A stretch of 64,000 nucleotides of DNA from an uncultured Verrucomicrobiales bacterium (GCA_937928545.1 CALGJQ010000001.1:1-64000), one strand, 5' to 3'; positions 26,184 to 35,146 are shown, counted from the first letter of the stretch. Program-made: numbers and translations. The notes: generated from the letters alone by a model not told the origin.

Positions 26184-27515
26184 CTACTTTCCCTTCTGAA
26201 TTTCTTCCGCTTGCTTGCGGAGAGCCTCGGCTTGCTTTTGCAAATCGGCCGCCTTCTTTTCGAGATCGGAAATGTCGCGCTTACGCTTAGCCATGGCCTC
26301 ATGGTTCTCGACCACTTCCTTCAAGGCCTGTGCACGGCGAGCAAGCTTATCCCGATCCTCAGCCACCTTTTTTAGAGTCGCACTATCCGCCTTTTGACTT
26401 TCACGAAGCTTCTTCAGCTCAGCCTCCATCTCAGTAATTTTCTTCGTCGAAGCCGCATGAGCTTTCTTCAATTTTTCCTCCTCCGCGATTGCCTTCGCCG
26501 CAGCGGCTTCTGCATCTTTGGCATCCTTTTTCAGGGCATTAATATCTGAAACGATCGCCACAGGTTTGGAGACAATCGGCTTTGTCGCTTTCTTCGGAGC
26601 CATCTTGGCCTTTTTCACATTCTCACTCCGCGTCTTGGCACTTTTTAGCGAAGCGAGATAACTCTCCGATTGCTTTCCATACTTTGAGTCGGGGGCCAAT
26701 TTTGCCATTGCCTCAACCTCCTTTAAAGCTTCATCGAACTTCTTCTGAGCAGCGAGAGCTTGGATTTCGTAGACCTTCAATCTTTGAGCATCCTCTCCCT
26801 TCAGCTTAGCTCCCTTTTCTTTGGCGCTTTTGATCACTTCCTCGTATTTCCTATTCCTTAAGAGCATCCCAAAACGTTCCTGCTCATTTCGCAGATCCTC
26901 CGCCTTCTCAATCTCTTCCACATAGCTTGTCTCTCCTTTTGGATCTGCCTTCACAATTGCCGTGAGCTCGGGCGCATAAAAATCGCGAATCATCGATTGT
27001 GGCATCCCTTCGAGCCCTTTGATAATGAGCTTTGCTCTCTCCACTCCCTTCGCTTTTTTTGCCTCAGCAAAGAGGCGATCCCGCTCTACGCGAAGCTTAT
27101 GAAACTCTGCCAAATGTTTGAGATAAGCTGCAGGTTCTTTTTCACGAAGCCCCGTATATGCATAAGGACGGCCCGTGAAATCAGTGAGCACCACAGAGGG
27201 CATTTCACGAAAACGGTATGTCTGTTGAAGGGTTAAAAGTTCCTTGTGAGCCTCCGCACGTTGACGCGGGCAATCAATCACGACCTGCACAAAATCCTTT
27301 TCAACCCCCTTCTGAAACACCTCCGACTTAAGAATCGTCTTGTCGAACTCCTGACTTTCTTGCTGCCATTTCGCTCCTGAAAAAATCATGAGGATGTCCT
27401 TCTTCTGAGCACGGGCTTCTTTTTGAGCAAGGGTCACCTGCTCTTTTGGAGTCGCCGCGAACAGAGCGAAAGGACTAGCGATAAAAGCCGATAGAATAAG
27501 TGTGATTACTTTCAT
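26184..27515 (-). CDS. Exported thioredoxin-fold protein with long C-terminal coiled coil
   Basis: A 443-residue protein with a signal peptide (MKVITLILSAFIASPFALFAA). Residues about 24-130 form a thioredoxin-like domain: KKDILMIFSGAKWQQESQEF aligns with the active-site strand and helix, but the CxxC position reads QQES, so there is no redox pair. The cis-Pro region is EMPSVVLTDFTG. A helical, TPR-like middle (KKFDEALKEVEAMAKLAPDS) is followed by an Ala/Lys/Glu-rich coiled coil of about 120 residues to the C-terminus. It is the first gene of a two-gene operon with the related protein at 25290-26177, and lies downstream of a terminator. Confidence 0.7.
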   Translation of the reverse strand: MKVITLILSAFIASPFALFAATPKEQVTLAQKEARAQKKDILMIFSGAKWQQESQEFDKTILKSEVFQKGVEKDFVQVVIDCPRQRAEAHKELLTLQQTYRFREMPSVVLTDFTGRPYAYTGLREKEPAAYLKHLAEFHKLRVERDRLFAEAKKAKGVERAKLIIKGLEGMPQSMIRDFYAPELTAIVKADPKGETSYVEEIEKAEDLRNEQERFGMLLRNRKYEEVIKSAKEKGAKLKGEDAQRLKVYEIQALAAQKKFDEALKEVEAMAKLAPDSKYGKQSESYLASLKSAKTRSENVKKAKMAPKKATKPIVSKPVAIVSDINALKKDAKDAEAAAAKAIAEEEKLKKAHAASTKKITEMEAELKKLRESQKADSATLKKVAEDRDKLARRAQALKEVVENHEAMAKRKRDISDLEKKAADLQKQAEALRKQAEEIQKGK

Positions 27516-27575
27516 TTATGAAGTGATAATTAAGAGGAAAAGTCGCCCACCGCGGAGGTTCCGTCGAGTGGAAAA

Positions 27576-27606
27576 AATAAAAAGGCTCTGGTTTCCCAGA
27601 ACCTTT
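27576..27606 (-). terminator. Intrinsic terminator of the giant prepilin-like gene
   Basis: Read on the minus strand, AAAGGTTCTGG, a GAAA tetraloop and CCAGAGCCTTT make an 11-bp stem with one G-U wobble (27581-27606), followed by a T-rich tail. It lies just after the stop codon at 27633. Confidence 0.85.
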
Positions 27607-27632
27607 GTTTTCAAAGATTAGCTCGCTTAGCC

Positions 27633-30600
27633 TTACACTTCATCGGCACTCAACCAGCGGAATGAGACAATCTCAAAGCGACGACCGAAGTCAGTCTGAC
27701 TACCCTGAGGATCTTTCGGGTTCATCCCGGTCACCTCATCCGGAAGGACGGGCGCTGGAGTGCGCTGCACCGTGGCTTCACACCAAGCACGAGCAAGAAC
27801 CTTACCGTTCACATCAACGGACTCACCGTAGGAACGAACCGTGAAAGTATCAGAGCGTGCCACAAGACCAGAACCAACCGCCTGAAGAACATCTCCCTGG
27901 GTAATGTATCCAGGTGTTCCATATCCGGTAGAAGCGGGCTTCAATTCCTGATCGAGAAGCGTTGAATCAGCTACACGAGGAGTGCCTCTATTAGACTGAG
28001 CGATAAAGGTCGTCTTATTAGGGAGAGATTGTTTGACGATTGGGAACTTAGTGTTTTGTCCTCGGTTTGGAGTCGAGCGTTCTAGCGCTGCCTCAATTGC
28101 TCCGTTTCGACCTGTGTCGTCATCGGTAAGACGACGGTTTACAAAGTCAGACATTCCAAAGAAGGGTGCGCGGATCTTAACCTCTCGAACCATTGCTTCA
28201 GCAAGTGAGTCGATCTCTTGATCACCTAAGCTCCGGAAGCCTGTAAATACTTTCGTGGAGTACTCTGCTTTCGTATTCTCATCTCCCTTCGGGAAGAGAG
28301 TTCTTGGGAAAGGAGTTCGGTCAGGAGATCCATATCCAGTATCTCGGTTGGATGACAGAACTGCCTTCCAAGCTTCCTTATTGGTAGAATGAACATCGAA
28401 GCCACCGTCCATCATAAGACGACCTGCTGCTTGGAAAAGGTCATTCAGATCATCCGTTGGATTACCATTGGCATCCCAAAGGCGGAGGTTGCCATTCTTA
28501 AGAGGGTTATTAACAGGGTCCTGGGCAAAGTTTGCAATCTGGCTTGGAGTCGCTCCCGTGAGGAAGAAATCAGACCAGAGATTGTGATTCACTTCAAAAC
28601 TCATATCGAAAATCAGATGGTTATCATCACACATCTCGAAGACGATATTACGGAAAAGGTTCCCCCAATACTCAATTGCAAAGCCGGAACTATTCCAACC
28701 GTTGTTATTACTCATGTTTGGGCCACCATACGGAACCGTTCCAGTACTTTCGACGCGGGGATCAGCAATCGAAGATCCGATCGAGTAACTTGGATGCCAG
28801 ACAAACTCAGAAAGTTGGAGGTGACGGAGGTATCCCAGTGACGGAATGCCAACTTCACGAGTAGGAACCTCAAATGCGACCACGCTATCGACTCCGAATC
28901 CAGCACGTCCAAACGGGAAACCGGTTTGCTTTCCGTTCCGCTGACGCGGGAAGAGAGAGTTCCAGCTCAACTCATCACTTGGTAAATCACGGGTATAGAT
29001 TCCGTGAAAGTATGGTGCTCGTGTCGATACGTTGTCGAAAGGATTCCGGCATATATAGGAAGCCCGCAGGTTCCAGTTTCCGAGAGCCGAACTTTGAAGC
29101 ATAAACGGGCTATCCGCTCCAGCAAGGTTCGCTTCAGTTTCCTGCAACCAGCGAATACGGAAACCATCGCGAGTGTACGGATGCGGTGCCACTCCTTCTT
29201 CAATCACATCGTTGGGACCCGAAAGAGGAATCACCGGATGATTGAAATCATTTGCCCAGCGCAGAGGATACTCGTCACCACCTCCCGCTTGCAGCGAAAC
29301 ACTCGCATACACCAGAAGTGGTTCCCTCGCCCATGTTGGGTCCGGGCTTCTCGATCCTGGAGGAGAGAAGCGAGTCGCGCCATTCTCCAGAAGCTTGAGC
29401 ATAAACATATAGTTATCCGCACCATGTCGACTCTGGCTAAGTGGATTTTCCCGGAAAGTCGTCGGTGCCGATGGCATCAACTCCGAAACCGGAGCACCGG
29501 CAGGAGGAGTTGTCCCTCCTGTAGGAGTCGGGGTTCTCGCATAGGTTGCGCTATCCCCTGACAAATTCGTCTGAAGGTAGTCAATATAGAGATAATTCGA
29601 TGCTGACGGAGCCTGATCGGCTTGAAGAAGGTTACCCGCAAAGAGAACAGGATCTAAGGGTCTCGCGCCCTCTCCCATCGAGAAAATAAAGGTCTCCCCA
29701 GGAGGAATGGTAACTCCAGGCAACTGAAAGTAAACTTGTCCTCCATACTGGCTATCAAAGATACTTGAGACTTGTCCACTCACAGTCCGGGTTTGACGAC
29801 CTCCGTAGTAGATTTCTCGGGTAAATTGACTGTTATCATCTAAAGTGACACACTTCTTACCATTGAGAAACAGCTGCAAAACCATATCACTTCCTAGGTC
29901 CATCTCAACGTTGTACGGATTCCAAAGACCGACCCTTGGGTAGATACACTGTCGCAAAACGTGCCTTTGGGTGGAGCCTGTTCCAATAGGGTAGGTCGCA
30001 AGATTGTAATAGATACAAGCCTCAGTGATCACTGGGGTCATCTTAACGTCCGTAAGGTTGCGAGGATCTGCAGGCCTCAAGACTTCACCATCGTAGACAT
30101 TGGAATTCAGATTGCCGTTGTCTGCAGCACGAAGGACGAGAGGGCTCCCGTTGTCCGGTCCATCACTATTTCCAGAACCTGGATTCGCCGTAGCCACTTT
30201 CTGAGGACGAATTTTTGTTGAAGAGTCTCCAAAACGGAACTCTTCCGCAAGCCGGGCCCAGCGCCAAAGTAACTCGAAAGTCGGAGCGACATCATGATAC
30301 TGAGAATCGTCATAATCCTCATCACGAAGCTGAGCGTATTCCTCGTTCGGAGGTCCAATAAGACGATCTTCAGCCGAAATTCCAATGTAATGAGCCTTAG
30401 CACCACCACCCCGTGATTCGATATCTACCGGTGAATCACCATTACTTGTATGCAGAAAGGCAGACAAATTTTTCTTAAGACCCCCATCGCGAACGTTACA
30501 AAGAACGCTACTCGAGAGACCGGTCATGGCGTGGTAGTTATTGAGAACTCCAAGGCGATTGGCATCACTCACAAGAGTCAGACTCTTCGGGGTCAAAATC

Positions 30601-31430
30601 CGCTCATCACGATTCTGCTGACCTTCTTGAATGCCATCCATCACATGGGGCTCAGCGTCTTGGGGATGGAGCATTCTCCAAATACCGATCCCTTTATCAG
30701 TGATCGGAGTATTGCGGTGAGCATCGGGACGGCCAATATTTGCCTTCACGTTATTGGAGCCGACCCAGAAAGCATAACGGCCTTTGGGGCGATATTCCTC
30801 ACGACCGTCGGGAGTAAGTTGCTCCTTTTCAGTGGACACTTTCTTTACGCGAACGTAATCGTTAGGGTCACGAACCGAACCACGATAAACAATATCGATG
30901 GCCTCATCTCCAAGCTGCAAATTTTCCGTGCGGGCATCCAGAAACTGTCGCCCCCCACTCAAATTGTCCTTACCTCCCTCGTTTCCACTCACGATGTAGT
31001 TAAGAATGTAATCGCGTGCTCGATAATCCGTTCCACCTCGAGCATCGGCCAAACCACCCGAATCCATGTCACGAGTGAAAGGGCTCCCATTTCGGTTTTG
31101 TTCGTAAACCGAGCTCATCACTCCGGTCCACTGCTGGTTTGAAACTCCATCAATATTAAGAGTATCTGGATTAGAATCTAGGATCGAAGCACTCACGGCA
31201 ATCCGCTGGTCCGGCCCCAAATCACGCTGAAGTTCCCCAATCGCGATCATAAGGCCTAAGCGAGCATTGGCTCGTGCTTCCTCTTGCGCCCACTCAAAGC
31301 GGCTCGTTCTCACCGTTAGAGAGGCCAGCGAGAGAAATGCGACCGCTACCAATGTAAGCAGAAGAAGGACAGAAATCGTTGCAATGAGGGCGAATCCCTT
31401 CACTGAATTTCGAGGAGTTTGCGCTTTCAT
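27633..31430 (-). CDS. Giant prepilin-like protein, Verru_Chthon cassette protein A type
   Basis: The preferred start ATG at 31430 gives a 1265-residue protein that begins MKAQTPRNSVKGFALIATIS and continues as a hydrophobic helix. This is a type IV pilin/pseudopilin N-terminus with the processing Gly before F and a slightly divergent +5 position. The frame extends to 31463 but adds only an unlikely hydrophobic lead. The next part (EARANARLGLMIAIGELQRDLGPDQRI) is the hallmark of the large Verru_Chthon cassette protein A of Verrucomicrobia. These are thought to be secreted or pseudopilus-like proteins of unknown role, encoded with smaller pseudopilins (proteins B-D). No such partners are next to it here. 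The remainder is beta-rich, with no enzyme motifs seen. Confidence 0.78.
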   Translation of the reverse strand: MKAQTPRNSVKGFALIATISVLLLLTLVAVAFLSLASLTVRTSRFEWAQEEARANARLGLMIAIGELQRDLGPDQRIAVSASILDSNPDTLNIDGVSNQQWTGVMSSVYEQNRNGSPFTRDMDSGGLADARGGTDYRARDYILNYIVSGNEGGKDNLSGGRQFLDARTENLQLGDEAIDIVYRGSVRDPNDYVRVKKVSTEKEQLTPDGREEYRPKGRYAFWVGSNNVKANIGRPDAHRNTPITDKGIGIWRMLHPQDAEPHVMDGIQEGQQNRDERILTPKSLTLVSDANRLGVLNNYHAMTGLSSSVLCNVRDGGLKKNLSAFLHTSNGDSPVDIESRGGGAKAHYIGISAEDRLIGPPNEEYAQLRDEDYDDSQYHDVAPTFELLWRWARLAEEFRFGDSSTKIRPQKVATANPGSGNSDGPDNGSPLVLRAADNGNLNSNVYDGEVLRPADPRNLTDVKMTPVITEACIYYNLATYPIGTGSTQRHVLRQCIYPRVGLWNPYNVEMDLGSDMVLQLFLNGKKCVTLDDNSQFTREIYYGGRQTRTVSGQVSSIFDSQYGGQVYFQLPGVTIPPGETFIFSMGEGARPLDPVLFAGNLLQADQAPSASNYLYIDYLQTNLSGDSATYARTPTPTGGTTPPAGAPVSELMPSAPTTFRENPLSQSRHGADNYMFMLKLLENGATRFSPPGSRSPDPTWAREPLLVYASVSLQAGGGDEYPLRWANDFNHPVIPLSGPNDVIEEGVAPHPYTRDGFRIRWLQETEANLAGADSPFMLQSSALGNWNLRASYICRNPFDNVSTRAPYFHGIYTRDLPSDELSWNSLFPRQRNGKQTGFPFGRAGFGVDSVVAFEVPTREVGIPSLGYLRHLQLSEFVWHPSYSIGSSIADPRVESTGTVPYGGPNMSNNNGWNSSGFAIEYWGNLFRNIVFEMCDDNHLIFDMSFEVNHNLWSDFFLTGATPSQIANFAQDPVNNPLKNGNLRLWDANGNPTDDLNDLFQAAGRLMMDGGFDVHSTNKEAWKAVLSSNRDTGYGSPDRTPFPRTLFPKGDENTKAEYSTKVFTGFRSLGDQEIDSLAEAMVREVKIRAPFFGMSDFVNRRLTDDDTGRNGAIEAALERSTPNRGQNTKFPIVKQSLPNKTTFIAQSNRGTPRVADSTLLDQELKPASTGYGTPGYITQGDVLQAVGSGLVARSDTFTVRSYGESVDVNGKVLARAWCEATVQRTPAPVLPDEVTGMNPKDPQGSQTDFGRRFEIVSFRWLSADEV

Positions 31431-31656
31431 GATGAACACTATGTAAACACATTGTGCACTCATATCAACCGAGAAATGACGTGATTCACAATTTTTTTAC
31501 CCAAAAATTCGCCCCTCTCCCCATAAAACCCCGATTTCACCAGCCTTTGAGCCAATTCCCTCCCTTTTTCTAATCTTTCCTTTCTTGTATTGTCTCCTTT
31601 AGGATAGCGAAACTTTCTCGCCAAAAACCTCTAAAAAGACCCAACCCATTCCCAAA

Positions 31657-32436
31657 ATGTGCTGCTTTTCTCAAAATATAACCTCCGTCAGTCAAACAAA
31701 GATCTTCTCTCGCCTCCTCAGCGAAAAGAACCAGTCTCTCGTCTACGAAATGAGCCTCGATACCCCCGAAGACGTCGCCATGATTCTTCCAATTCCAGTT
31801 GTCGAAGGCTCGAACGAAAAATCCGTCACCTTTATCGACCTCTCAGGCTATCCGGACTTTTTTAAAGATCTCAAAAAAGGCTTCCCAGAACCTCCCACTG
31901 CAAGCCTCAGGCACACTGATTCAGAATCCATCCCAAAAAGTGCCTCCCTTCTCGAAGTCCAGAACGTCGGCTCCTTCGAAGCCTCTTTCGTCCCTACCAC
32001 TGCCGATTTTTCCCGACTCGACCCCCGTTTTAAGCTCCCCGATGGCACTTGGGAAAAACTCCCAGCCTACGCCAATTACGGATTCGCGGTCTTCAAACTC
32101 AAAAAAGGAAACAAAAAGCTCCACCCCATGGCTTTCCAATTCCCCTCCCAACTTGCCGCTAAAGCCCAGCTTTTCTTCCCCACCGTTCATATTCACGATG
32201 GACAAGTCCACGCAATGGAGGAATTCGACCACCAACTCTACGCCCAAACCTGGCTCAAAGCGGCCCTTCGAAGCAAAGACGGCTGGACCGAGTCCGCGAA
32301 ACTCGCCTCTCAGTTTACCAAAGTCGAAAAATCCCAAAAACTCATCTGGGCCTCCGGACACGTCTATCGGAAAAAGATCATCGGGCGCCAAAAAAACATC
32401 GATATCATCGCTCAACCAGTCGCCATCGGCGGCTAA
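31657..32436 (+). CDS. MCCFS-type conserved hypothetical protein
   Basis: A 259-residue soluble-looking protein starting MCCFSQNITSVSQTKIFSRL. The double-cysteine N-terminus followed by beta-rich sequence (SLVYEMSLDTPEDVAMILPIPV, ANYGFAVFKLKKG, HPMAFQFPSQL, FFPTVHIHDGQVH) is a pattern I associate with a family of unknown function in Planctomycetes and Verrucomicrobia. There is no signal peptide. The CC pair and the H-x-H-D-G-x-x-H cluster could bind a metal, which is inference. It is divergent from the giant prepilin-like gene across a 190-base AT-rich intergenic region and converges with the alkyltransferase gene. Confidence 0.6.
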   Translation: MCCFSQNITSVSQTKIFSRLLSEKNQSLVYEMSLDTPEDVAMILPIPVVEGSNEKSVTFIDLSGYPDFFKDLKKGFPEPPTASLRHTDSESIPKSASLLEVQNVGSFEASFVPTTADFSRLDPRFKLPDGTWEKLPAYANYGFAVFKLKKGNKKLHPMAFQFPSQLAAKAQLFFPTVHIHDGQVHAMEEFDHQLYAQTWLKAALRSKDGWTESAKLASQFTKVEKSQKLIWASGHVYRKKIIGRQKNIDIIAQPVAIGG

Positions 32437-32439
32437 AGA

Positions 32440-33201
32440 TCAAAGCAACAAGCCCTCGTGCCGCAAAAGCTTCTCCTTAATATCGAGCCCTCCCCCAAAG
32501 CCAATCAAAGAGCCATCCTTACCGATCACCCGGTGACATGGCACGATGATTGAGATCGGATTCGCCCCATTCGCCGTCCCCACCGCTCGCACCGCCTTCG
32601 GGTTCCCGATCCTTTCCGCGAGCTCACCATAACCTCGGGTTTCCCCAAAAGGGATCGCACTGAGCTGCCTCCAAACCTCTCGCTGAAAGGCACTCCCCCT
32701 TGCATCCAAAGGAACCGAAAACACCTCGCGCTCCCCCGCAAAGTACTCCGCCAACTCAGCCTCCGCCTGATTCAAAACCTTATCCCGTGGATTCTCCTTC
32801 GGGAGCGTTGATCTCTCAATGCGATGCCCAAAATAGATTCCAGACAGCCCCTTCTTAGAGCTCAAAATCACCAACTTTCCCACCGGGGTATTCATTTCCC
32901 GAAAAGCCACCGAATGCTCTGGCGCATGAGACTTCTTCTTCTCTTTCTCCACCTTCTTCGGCCTAGAACTCATCCCATTCCCAGCCCGATCCTTCCCAAA
33001 ATACTTCTCACTTCGATACCTCAGCCAAACCCTTAACTTTTCCGGCACCTCATCTTTTTCAGCCGCGGTCAGCTCCCCATAGGACTCCAAAGCTCGCTCT
33101 CTTTCCTTCCGACAAGCCGAATTCTCATGAGCATCCCAACGCTTTTTCGCCTCACGTATCCTTCGACAAGTCTCTTTGATCAATTCCGCCCGCCTTTCCA
33201 T
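32440..33201 (-). CDS. ogt: Methylated-DNA-protein cysteine methyltransferase (O6-alkylguanine repair)
   Basis: A 253-residue protein. The C-terminal ~165 residues are a complete Ogt/MGMT: FQREVWRQLSAIPFGETRGYGELAERIG, then VRAVGTANGANPISIIVPCHRVIG with the acceptor Cys in PCHR and the DNA-binding Arg finger helix, ending GFGGGLDIKEKLL. Ahead of it is an unusual ~85-residue charged helical extension (MERRAELIKETCRRIREAKK through YRSEKYFGKD) and a Lys-rich linker. GTG at 33210 is an alternative start. The enzyme removes alkyl groups from O6-alkylguanine stoichiometrically. The extension is neither the Ada methylphosphotriester domain nor any other that I know. Confidence 0.9.
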   Translation of the reverse strand: MERRAELIKETCRRIREAKKRWDAHENSACRKERERALESYGELTAAEKDEVPEKLRVWLRYRSEKYFGKDRAGNGMSSRPKKVEKEKKKSHAPEHSVAFREMNTPVGKLVILSSKKGLSGIYFGHRIERSTLPKENPRDKVLNQAEAELAEYFAGEREVFSVPLDARGSAFQREVWRQLSAIPFGETRGYGELAERIGNPKAVRAVGTANGANPISIIVPCHRVIGKDGSLIGFGGGLDIKEKLLRHEGLLL

Positions 33202-33234
33202 GGCTAACACCCTAAATTTTCAGCCTTCCAAAAA

Positions 33235-33417
33235 AAGTTTAAAAAACTTCGAACGAATCCCTAAGTCAGGAGTCTATTCATGCGTAACCAGCGGTAAAAC
33301 GCTAGTTTTCATATAGGGTGAACAGCTAATTTGCCTCGATTCCACAAGTGTGGAGCCTCGAGATGCAATGTTCTTTAAACCGCCGGAATTTTCTCACGAA
33401 GGTTCCGGCGGTTTTTT
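33235..33417 (+). ncRNA. Tandem structured RNA, copy 1, ending in an intrinsic terminator
   Basis: First of two adjacent, clearly homologous copies (period 208 bases). In order: an AT-rich hairpin (33235-33240 with 33244-33249); GAACGAA (33251-33257); a CAGGA...TCATG stem; AACCAGCG/CGCTAGTT; a TTCA...TGAA stem closing an AGGG loop; a CTCGA/TCGAG stem enclosing TCCAC-AAGT-GTGGA; and finally a terminator, AAACCGCCGGAA/TTCCGGCGGTTT (33377-33414) plus a T tract. Stems persist between copies while sequences differ. It could be an sRNA or a terminator-controlled riboswitch. I cannot match it to a known RNA class. Confidence 0.65.
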
Positions 33418-33436
33418 GTACAGATTTGTCACCTAA

Positions 33437-33624
33437 AAAGATTTCTTAAAGAATCTTTGAACGAAATCTCATGTCAGGGGTCTATCCCTGCGAAACCAGC
33501 GATCACACGCCAGTTTTCACACAGGGTGAACATCTATTTCCCTCGACTCCACGAGTGTGGAACCTCGAGAAGTAATGTTTTTTTTGCCGCCGGAATTTTC
33601 TCTCGAAGGTTCCGGCGGTTTTTT
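33437..33624 (+). ncRNA. Tandem structured RNA, copy 2, directly ahead of the MATE gene
   Basis: Second copy, beginning 19 bases after copy 1. The leading hairpin is AAAGATT (33437-33443) with AATCTTT (33452-33458), followed by GAACGAA (33459-33465). The next stem is CAGGG/CCCTG, fully paired where copy 1 has a mismatch, and with a G-C pair where copy 1 has A-U. AACCAGCG/CGCCAGTT and the CTCGA[TCCAC-GAGT-GTGGA]TCGAG double stem are retained. The terminator is CCGCCGGAA (33587-33595) with TTCCGGCGG (33610-33618) and six Ts. The MATE start codon is 61 bases beyond the T tract, so this copy is well placed to control read-through into the efflux gene. Confidence 0.65.
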
Positions 33625-33685
33625 GTCCTCATCACTCGAATAAAGATTCCCATCTTCTTCCACTCCCCTATTCATTCACGAAAGA

Positions 33686-35146
33686 ATGGCACGGCCCGGA
33701 AAAATCATCGAAGCCGAAACGCGTTCCACCGCTCAAGCAAGCGATGGCAAGCTCGCCGGCCGCCTTGGCCGCCTTTCATTAAGCCGCCAAATCCTCAGCC
33801 TCGCGATCTGGCCCTTTCTCGAACAAATCCTCAGCTTCATGGTCAACACCGTGGACCTCATCCTTGCCACTCGCATGGCCGATGGTGCAGCCCGCGTCGC
33901 CATCATGGATGCCCTCGGCCTCGGCGGCTACGTCATGTGGCTTATGATGATTCTTCAAGGCGCCGTCGCCACCGGCGTCATGGCCATCGTCTCCCGCGCT
34001 AGCGGTGCTCGGAATCCAGAAGAAGCTCGCCAAGGCCTCGTCCAAGGCATCCTCGCCGGCCTTCTCATGGGACTCATCTCCGGACTCATCATCCGCCTCT
34101 CCCTACCCGGCATCATTCAGATCTTTGGACTTTCCGGCACCGCCTCCAACTCCGCCTTACAATACCTTTCCATCCTCTGCTGGACCTGCCCCATCCTCGG
34201 CATCCTCTACGCCGCCACCAATGCCCTCCGCGCCATCGGTGACACCCGCACCCCCTTCTTCGTGATGCTTCTCATCAACCTCAGCAATGCCGCCTTGAGC
34301 GCCTGCTTCGTATTCCTCCAACCTCCCATCGGCGGAATGGGCATCGCCGGCCTCGCTTACGGCAGCCTCCTCGCTTGGGCTATCGGCACCATCGTCATCA
34401 TCGCCCTCCTCTTCCGAAAAACTGCTCCTCAATCCGATGAAATCACCCTCACCCTTCAACGCGCCAGCTGGATTCCCCAGCGCGAAATGATCACCCGTAT
34501 CTCCCGCGTTGGCATCCCCCAAGGAATCGAAATGCTCGGCATGTGGCTCATCCACGCCTACGTCCTCAGCTTCATCACCGCCCTTCCCTTTCAAGGAGCC
34601 CTCGGCGCTCACTTCATCGCCATTCGGGTCGAGTCCCTCAGCTTCCTTCCCGGCTTCGCCATGGGCACCGCCGCCGCCACCCTCGTCGGCCAATACCTCG
34701 GCGCCAACAACCCCGCCATGGCCATGAAAGCCCTCCGCACCACCTGGCTCTACGCCGTCATCTTCATGAGCAGTATTGGCATCTTCTTCCTCATCGCCCC
34801 TCAAGTCATCGTCCATCTCATCCTCCCCGCCACCGATGCCGAAGCCACCCGCCTCATCAACCTCGCCATCCCCCTCGTCTTCATGTGCGGCATTTTCCAA
34901 CCCGCCCTCGCCACCAACCTCATCATCAAAACCTGCCTCCGCGGAGCCGGAGCCACCAAAATCGTCATGACCTGGTCCTACACCAGCCTCATCCTCATTC
35001 GCGTCATCGGCATCACCATCGCCCACCACTTCTGGGGCCTCACTCTCACCAAGATCTGGATCTTCATGAGCATCGACCTCTTTATTCAAGCCGCCATCTT
35101 CGCCATCATCGCCAACCGCGGCAAATGGCTTAGCGCAAAAGTCTAA
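33686..35146 (+). CDS. MATE-family multidrug/Na+-coupled efflux transporter
   Basis: A 486-residue integral membrane protein with about 12 hydrophobic helices in two halves. Typical MATE features: the first helix LAIWPFLEQILSFMVNTVDLILATRMAD, the conserved region GVATGVMAIVSRASGARNPEEARQG, and in the second half RISRVGIPQGIEMLGMWL with GTAAATLVGQYLGANNP. Such proteins export cationic drugs or metabolites using Na+ or H+. The start ATG at 33686 precedes a basic N-terminal tail. The gene follows the two tandem structured RNAs, which suggests that it is regulated by premature termination. Confidence 0.92.
   Translation: MARPGKIIEAETRSTAQASDGKLAGRLGRLSLSRQILSLAIWPFLEQILSFMVNTVDLILATRMADGAARVAIMDALGLGGYVMWLMMILQGAVATGVMAIVSRASGARNPEEARQGLVQGILAGLLMGLISGLIIRLSLPGIIQIFGLSGTASNSALQYLSILCWTCPILGILYAATNALRAIGDTRTPFFVMLLINLSNAALSACFVFLQPPIGGMGIAGLAYGSLLAWAIGTIVIIALLFRKTAPQSDEITLTLQRASWIPQREMITRISRVGIPQGIEMLGMWLIHAYVLSFITALPFQGALGAHFIAIRVESLSFLPGFAMGTAAATLVGQYLGANNPAMAMKALRTTWLYAVIFMSSIGIFFLIAPQVIVHLILPATDAEATRLINLAIPLVFMCGIFQPALATNLIIKTCLRGAGATKIVMTWSYTSLILIRVIGITIAHHFWGLTLTKIWIFMSIDLFIQAAIFAIIANRGKWLSAKV

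Noticed and set aside
33246-33262. T-loop-like sequence (TTCGAACGAATCC) suggesting a tRNA
   Set aside because: No acceptor stem, D arm or anticodon arm can be folded around it. The second copy of the tandem RNA changes it, so it belongs to that element.
34157-35089. A 310-codon minus-strand frame of acidic, Gly-rich sequence
   Set aside because: It is antisense to the MATE transporter, with the same composition artefact and no ribosome-binding site.
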